Of a DNA stretch of 64,000 bases, positions 60,262 through 64,000 are shown piece by piece (position 1 is the first letter of the stretch; each line of letters starts with the position of its first letter). Made by a program: the position numbers and the translations under genes. Origin of the DNA: JBCDCY01 sp039180875 (GTDB taxonomy: Bacteria; Pseudomonadota; Alphaproteobacteria; Rhodobacterales; Rhodobacteraceae); the NCBI GenBank assembly GCA_039180875.1, contig JBCDCY010000010.1, forward strand, positions 1 through 64,000, given 5' to 3'. The notes below the pieces were generated by a model that was not told the origin of the DNA, ran no database searches, and was given only the letters and a program-made list of their open reading frames with translations.

Positions 60262-61295
60262 TGGGTTGACGGCGCCGGCCCCGGTGCGGCCCGCCGAAAC
60301 GCCACGGCGCCGGAGGCGAGGGCCACGCCGGTGGCGACCACGGCGATGCCGATGGATTTCACCAGCCCGATCGGCTCGCCGAGGAACACCCAGCCGCCGA
60401 GCGCCGCGAGCACCGGGACGAGGGCGGCAAAGGCCGCGACCCGCGTCGCCCCCAAGCGCTCGATCGCGTAGCCGTAGGTGAAGGTTGCGACGAAGCCCGA
60501 CAGCACGCCCTGAAACAGCACCTGGAGCGCGATGGTCTCCATCGGCACCGCACCGAAGCTGAGCGGCACGAACAGGGCGACGACGCCGAAGCCGAGGGCC
60601 GACCAGAAGGTGATCATCGCCGCCGCATCGAGCGCCCGCATACCCGAGATCCGAAAGGCCACGGTGTAGATCGCCCAGCCGAAGGCGCCGAGGGAGATCA
60701 GGATATGGCCCCGCCAGGCGCCGTTGCCGGCATTGGCGATGGCCTCCCACCCGCCGATGGCGACGGCGCCGAGCAGGATAAGCCCGAGGCCGAAGAGCCG
60801 CGACGGGCCGAACCGGTCGCCGAGGAAGATGGCGGAGAGCAGGGCCACATAGACCGGCAGCATCGAGGGCGCGAAAACGCCGGAATCCGCCACCGGCGCG
60901 AACTGCATCCCGGTCGAGAGCAGCAGGATGAACAGAAAGCCGCCGCAGCCCGCGATCATCGCCGCATGGTGCAGGCGCACGCCACCGGGCAGCGGTCCGC
61001 GGCGCAGCCAGACCGGCGCAAAAAGCACGGCGCCAGTGACGAAGCGCAGAAGCCCGACCTCGACCGGGCCGAGGGGGGTGGCGACGGCGGCGCGGACCGC
61101 GACCAGGAAGCTCGCCCAGACCAGGACCGTGACGGCGACCGCTCCCCAGGCGAGCAGGGTGGCGCGCCGGCTGAGGCCGGGCGCCGTGCCGCGGTCCTCA
61201 GGCAGAGCAACTGGCGCCGCCGAGGACGCAGAACTTCGCGCAGTGGCGGTGGTTGAGGAAAATCGGCCGCTCCGCCGCCGCAAGGCTGTCGCCAA
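60258..61295 (-). CDS. EamA/DMT-family transporter
   Basis: Ten hydrophobic helices in two EamA halves (VLVWASFLVAVRAAVATPLG, VEVGLLRFVTGAVLFAP and LISLGAFGWAIYTVAFRISG), a metabolite exporter or importer. The start is unclear. The in-frame TTGs at 61295 and 61283 would make about 30 residues that overlap the radical SAM gene and look random, while the conserved part begins near LSRRATLLAWGA. A rare CTG at 61205, in the overlap CTGCCTGA, is an alternative. Its stop overlaps the EEP gene stop region by 4 bp (convergent). Confidence 0.83.
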   Translation of the reverse strand: MATALRRRSGRFSSTTATARSSASSAAPVALPEDRGTAPGLSRRATLLAWGAVAVTVLVWASFLVAVRAAVATPLGPVEVGLLRFVTGAVLFAPVWLRRGPLPGGVRLHHAAMIAGCGGFLFILLLSTGMQFAPVADSGVFAPSMLPVYVALLSAIFLGDRFGPSRLFGLGLILLGAVAIGGWEAIANAGNGAWRGHILISLGAFGWAIYTVAFRISGMRALDAAAMITFWSALGFGVVALFVPLSFGAVPMETIALQVLFQGVLSGFVATFTYGYAIERLGATRVAAFAALVPVLAALGGWVFLGEPIGLVKSIGIAVVATGVALASGAVAFRRAAPGPAPSTH

Positions 61296-62160
61296 GCTCG
61301 AACTGCGGCTGGTAGGGCAAGAGGGTGCAGGCGACCACCGCCGGGCGCTCCGCCCCCCGACGTTTCACCACCATGCGGGAGGTGGCGCACATCACATCCG
61401 CCGGCGATTTGCCGAGGATGCCCCAGCAGGCCGTGGTGATCTCCGGCACCTCGACGCTCTCGTCCATCTCCGGGAACAGCACGGTGGCGCCGGGGTCCGC
61501 GGCGTCGATCGCAAAGCCCTCCCGCGCATAGAGCGCGCCGTAGCCCGCGCGCATCGTCTGCTCATCCACACCGAAGGCCAGCCGGCCCGCCACCGCCAGG
61601 CGCGCGCCCTGGTCACGCAGCCAGCGCATCCCGTCGAGCGCGACCTCGAAGCTGCCGGGGCCGCGTTCGGCATCGTGGCCGGCCGCGTCGTGATTGTCGA
61701 GGGAGATGCGGAAGGTCAGCCGGGATCCGAACTGCTCGATCAGCTCCGCCAACCCGTCCTGCACAAGCGGGCGCATCATCGGGCGCATGGCGTTGGTGAG
61801 GATCAGCACCTCGTAGCCGCGCGCGAGCGCTCGGCGGGTGATCGCCACCATCTCGGGGTTCATGAACGGCTCGCCGCCGGTGAAGCCGATCTCCGTCACC
61901 GGCCAACCCCGCTCCGGGATCTGGTCGAGGAAGTCGGCGACCTCCGCCTCGGTGATGTAGACCAGTCGGTCGTTCGTGGGCGAGCTTTCGATGTAGCAGT
62001 TGGCGCAGGCGATATTGCAGAGCGTGCCGGTGTTGAACCAAAGCGTGCGGACCCCGGCCAGCGGCACGGCCGCGCGCGCCTCGCCCTTGGCGGTGATGCG
62101 GGCGTCCTCGAACGGCGCAAGGGGATGCGCTTCGGCGCTCTTAACTCGTTGCTCGGTCAT
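61198..62160 (-). CDS. Radical SAM protein with C-terminal cysteine cluster (320 aa)
   Basis: The [4Fe-4S]/SAM motif C48-x3-C52-x2-C55 (GTLCNIACANCYIESSP) and GGEPFMNPEM are clear. The C-terminus has three more cysteines (C307, C311, C318 in NHRHCAKFCVLGGASCSA), suggesting an auxiliary cluster of the SPASM/Twitch kind, though with fewer ligands. Such proteins modify peptides or cofactors. No precursor peptide is evident nearby. The start at 62160 is an ATG; the 30 upstream codons in frame are excluded as non-conserved. Confidence 0.85.
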   Translation of the reverse strand: MTEQRVKSAEAHPLAPFEDARITAKGEARAAVPLAGVRTLWFNTGTLCNIACANCYIESSPTNDRLVYITEAEVADFLDQIPERGWPVTEIGFTGGEPFMNPEMVAITRRALARGYEVLILTNAMRPMMRPLVQDGLAELIEQFGSRLTFRISLDNHDAAGHDAERGPGSFEVALDGMRWLRDQGARLAVAGRLAFGVDEQTMRAGYGALYAREGFAIDAADPGATVLFPEMDESVEVPEITTACWGILGKSPADVMCATSRMVVKRRGAERPAVVACTLLPYQPQFELGDSLAAAERPIFLNHRHCAKFCVLGGASCSA

Positions 62161-62390
62161 CGCGCCTCGCGTCCCGGTACGCTGAAACCCTACTGAGACC
62201 CCGGATGGGGTCAACCATCTGCACCACCGGTTGGGAGCAATGCACCTCACATCGGCGTTAGGAGGGCTCCGGCGGCGTCGCTTCGGGATCGTTGCGGAAG
62301 GTGTCGATCCTAACAGTCAGCCCGTTGTTTCAATGGCATAGTGCTCGGTCTTGAGCCGACGATTGGTATTCCACGAGCATTGAGGACCCC

Positions 62391-64000
62391 ATGACCAAGG
62401 ACCGCAGACAAGAGGCCTATCGGGCGCGCGTCGAAGCTGCCGAGATGGCCAAGAACCGTCATCACCCCGTGCATCTCGCCAACGGCGACGAGCAGCGCTT
62501 TGCTGCCGCCAACTACGCGATGTGCTTCACCAAGGGTCTGCCGCACAGCGCGACCACCGGCCTGATCAACGATCGTCGCGATTTCGAGGCGTTTCGGAAG
62601 GCGATCGACGAGGGCTCCATCGGGCCGTTCAGCATGGGCGTGCCGGTGGCCACCGCCTGTGAGGCGCGGCGCTATTGGGAGGCGCCGACCGCCGGCACCG
62701 CCTTCGACCTTGAGGGGCCGGATGCCCAGGCCGTGACCATGGCGCCGGCCCCGGCGCTCGGCAGCGACGAGTTGGCCTATGAGATGGCCGAGGTCTATGA
62801 GCTGGCGCTGATCCGCGACGTGCCGCTGACGGAGCTGCGGACGAGCGGCAGCTCGACCGCCGTCGCCGACAGCGTGAACCGCTTGAACGCGCTGGCCTAT
62901 CGGCCGGCCGAGGGGCCGGGGCGCGGGCGCAAGACCGATGCGGCCGGCGACGTGACGGCGCAGACGGTGTTCCGCGGCTCCTCCACCGGCGTCGAAGTCG
63001 GCCCCTACCTCTCCCAATTCATGCTGATCGGCTCCGTCGATCAGGGCGGGGCGAGTGCGGTGGCCGACGGGCGCATCACCTTCGGTGCCCAGCAGATCGA
63101 CCAGCGCGTGCCGGTGGCGAGCGCCACGGACTACATGACCGACGCCAATTCCTGGCTCGAGGTGCAGCGGGGCTGCGCCATCCCGGGCAGCGCCACGCTG
63201 GTCGATCCGGTGCCGCGCCGCTTCATCCTGACGCCCCGGGATCTGGCGACCTATGTGCACTTCGACGCGCTCTATCAGGCCTACCTGAAAGCCTGCCTGA
63301 TCCTCCTCGGCATGGGGACGCCCTTCGATCCGGGCTTTGGCGCATTGTCAGGGCAGGGCGGTCTCTTCGCCTTGGAGTCCAACGGCACCCATCGGCAGTT
63401 CGACCGTCAGGCCGGCGGCTTCGCGCTTTATGGAGGGCCGCATATCCTCACCCTGGTGACGGAGGTCGCGACCCGGGCGCTCAAGGCCGTGCGCTACCAG
63501 AAGTTCAACAATCACATCCGCTTGCGGCCTGAGGCGCTCGCCGGCCGGATCGAGTTCGCTCCGGCGATCGAGGCGCAGTTCCCCGGCGTCGGCGCGATGT
63601 TCCAGGACATGGAGGCGGCGATCCAGCCGGTGGTGACCGAAGTGCGGAGCGCTAACGGCACGGCCTTCCTGCCGATGGCCTTTGCCGAGGGCTCACCCAT
63701 GCACCCGGCCTACGGCGCCGGTCATGCGACGGTGGCGGGGGCGTGCGTGACGATCCTGAAGGCGTTCTTCGACACCAGCACCGCCTTCGTCCGCCGCCCG
63801 ACCGGCGGCGACCCGGTGGAGGCCTTCAGCCATCGCAGGCCAGACGATACCCCGCTCGCCTATGTCCCGGACGGCACCGGCGCTGCCCTGGTGGCAGAGA
63901 CCGACGGGCCGTTCCTCACCTTGGAGGGAGAGCTCAACAAGCTCGCCGCCAATATCTCCATCGGCCGGAACATGGTGGGCGTGCACTACTTCTCGGACTA
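62391..64000 (+). CDS. Vanadium-dependent haloperoxidase, algal bromoperoxidase type (3' end outside the window)
   Basis: The frame stays open to the window end (536 codons). The vanadate-site pattern is complete in spacing: K371 and R379 in QKFNNHIRLRPE, H438 and H445 in MHPAYGAGHATVAG, R526 and H532 in GRNMVGVHYF. The K+8R and R+6H spacings and the extra His seven before the vanadate-ligand His are those of algal bromoperoxidases. The usual Ser two residues before the ligand His is Ala443. Should oxidise halides with hydrogen peroxide. No signal peptide is visible. TGAGGA precedes the ATG. Confidence 0.88.
   Translation, partial: MTKDRRQEAYRARVEAAEMAKNRHHPVHLANGDEQRFAAANYAMCFTKGLPHSATTGLINDRRDFEAFRKAIDEGSIGPFSMGVPVATACEARRYWEAPTAGTAFDLEGPDAQAVTMAPAPALGSDELAYEMAEVYELALIRDVPLTELRTSGSSTAVADSVNRLNALAYRPAEGPGRGRKTDAAGDVTAQTVFRGSSTGVEVGPYLSQFMLIGSVDQGGASAVADGRITFGAQQIDQRVPVASATDYMTDANSWLEVQRGCAIPGSATLVDPVPRRFILTPRDLATYVHFDALYQAYLKACLILLGMGTPFDPGFGALSGQGGLFALESNGTHRQFDRQAGGFALYGGPHILTLVTEVATRALKAVRYQKFNNHIRLRPEALAGRIEFAPAIEAQFPGVGAMFQDMEAAIQPVVTEVRSANGTAFLPMAFAEGSPMHPAYGAGHATVAGACVTILKAFFDTSTAFVRRPTGGDPVEAFSHRRPDDTPLAYVPDGTGAALVAETDGPFLTLEGELNKLAANISIGRNMVGVHYFSD

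Noticed and set aside
62310..62345. Possible third copy of the dispersed repeat upstream of the haloperoxidase gene
   Set aside because: On the minus strand only TGACTG and GGATCGACA match copy A; too short to separate from chance.

Overview
The window is high-GC DNA (roughly 70% by eye) with the gene content and order of an alphaproteobacterium, most likely order Rhodobacterales. The indicators are a DUF6477-like and a DUF6456-like protein side by side, two Hint-domain proteins, an acnA-ccmA-ccmB neighbourhood, the corC-xerD-TM peptide-aroK-aroB block, Usg, DUF1223 and an L-malyl-CoA lyase. I cannot name a genus. Genes are packed tightly, with many ATGA or GTGA overlaps. I saw no rRNA, tRNA or CRISPR array.

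Layout. 1-800 is a mobile-element graveyard: the 3' end of an IS3-type transposase sits inside the N-terminal part of another gene, next to a decayed IS5-type transposase. 804-2024 is an unrecognised, lower-GC zinc-ribbon protein. 2184-9007 holds guaA, a LamG-like/Hint protein, a divergent non-pyrrolysine MttB-family methyltransferase, the DUF6477 and DUF6456 genes and a helix-hairpin-helix protein. 9117-14369 is a fructose/sugar ABC uptake operon (frcB-frcC-frcA-frcK) with a divergent ROK regulator. 14467-18254 holds two lipoproteins, a DinB protein and the RimB-RimK-aspartoacylase-like cluster. 18389-25937 holds an MscS channel, a DUF4212/sodium:solute symporter pair, a cNMP/CBS/DUF294 protein, and a membrane-anchored DnaQ-type exonuclease. 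25992-29712 is a Tm-1-like protein divergent from an IclR regulator and class-III aminotransferase.

29860-38053 holds thrS, an ADP-ribosylglycohydrolase, a PhyH-like oxygenase with a sulfotransferase-like partner, a glycosyltransferase, two alpha/beta hydrolases and an SDR. 38071-46740 holds ccmB-ccmA, a second Hint protein, acnA, a TPR protein, Usg, a PEMT/ICMT-type membrane methyltransferase and DUF1223. 46737-50627 holds malyl-CoA lyase, then a GST-SDR-HCCA isomerase operon with two small envelope proteins. 50768-51469 is an IalB-like protein. 51515-52037 is a gene-free stretch with two minus-strand intrinsic terminators and candidate small RNAs. 52038-60261 holds a HerA/DUF853 ATPase, CorC, XerD, a large secreted helical protein, a 46-aa membrane peptide, aroK, aroB and an EEP-fold protein. 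60258-64000 holds an EamA transporter, a radical SAM protein with three C-terminal cysteines, and an open-ended vanadium haloperoxidase.

The strongest unexplained signals are the tandem small-RNA-like units at 51743-51975, a diverged ~110-bp dispersed repeat present twice (9004-9120 and 40676-40790), a pair of 26-nt palindromic repeats in inverted orientation (45173-45334), the orphan zinc-ribbon gene beside IS debris, the paired Hint proteins, and the Ser-to-Ala change in the haloperoxidase vanadate site. No complete new multi-gene defence or biosynthetic system can be demonstrated from the sequence alone.
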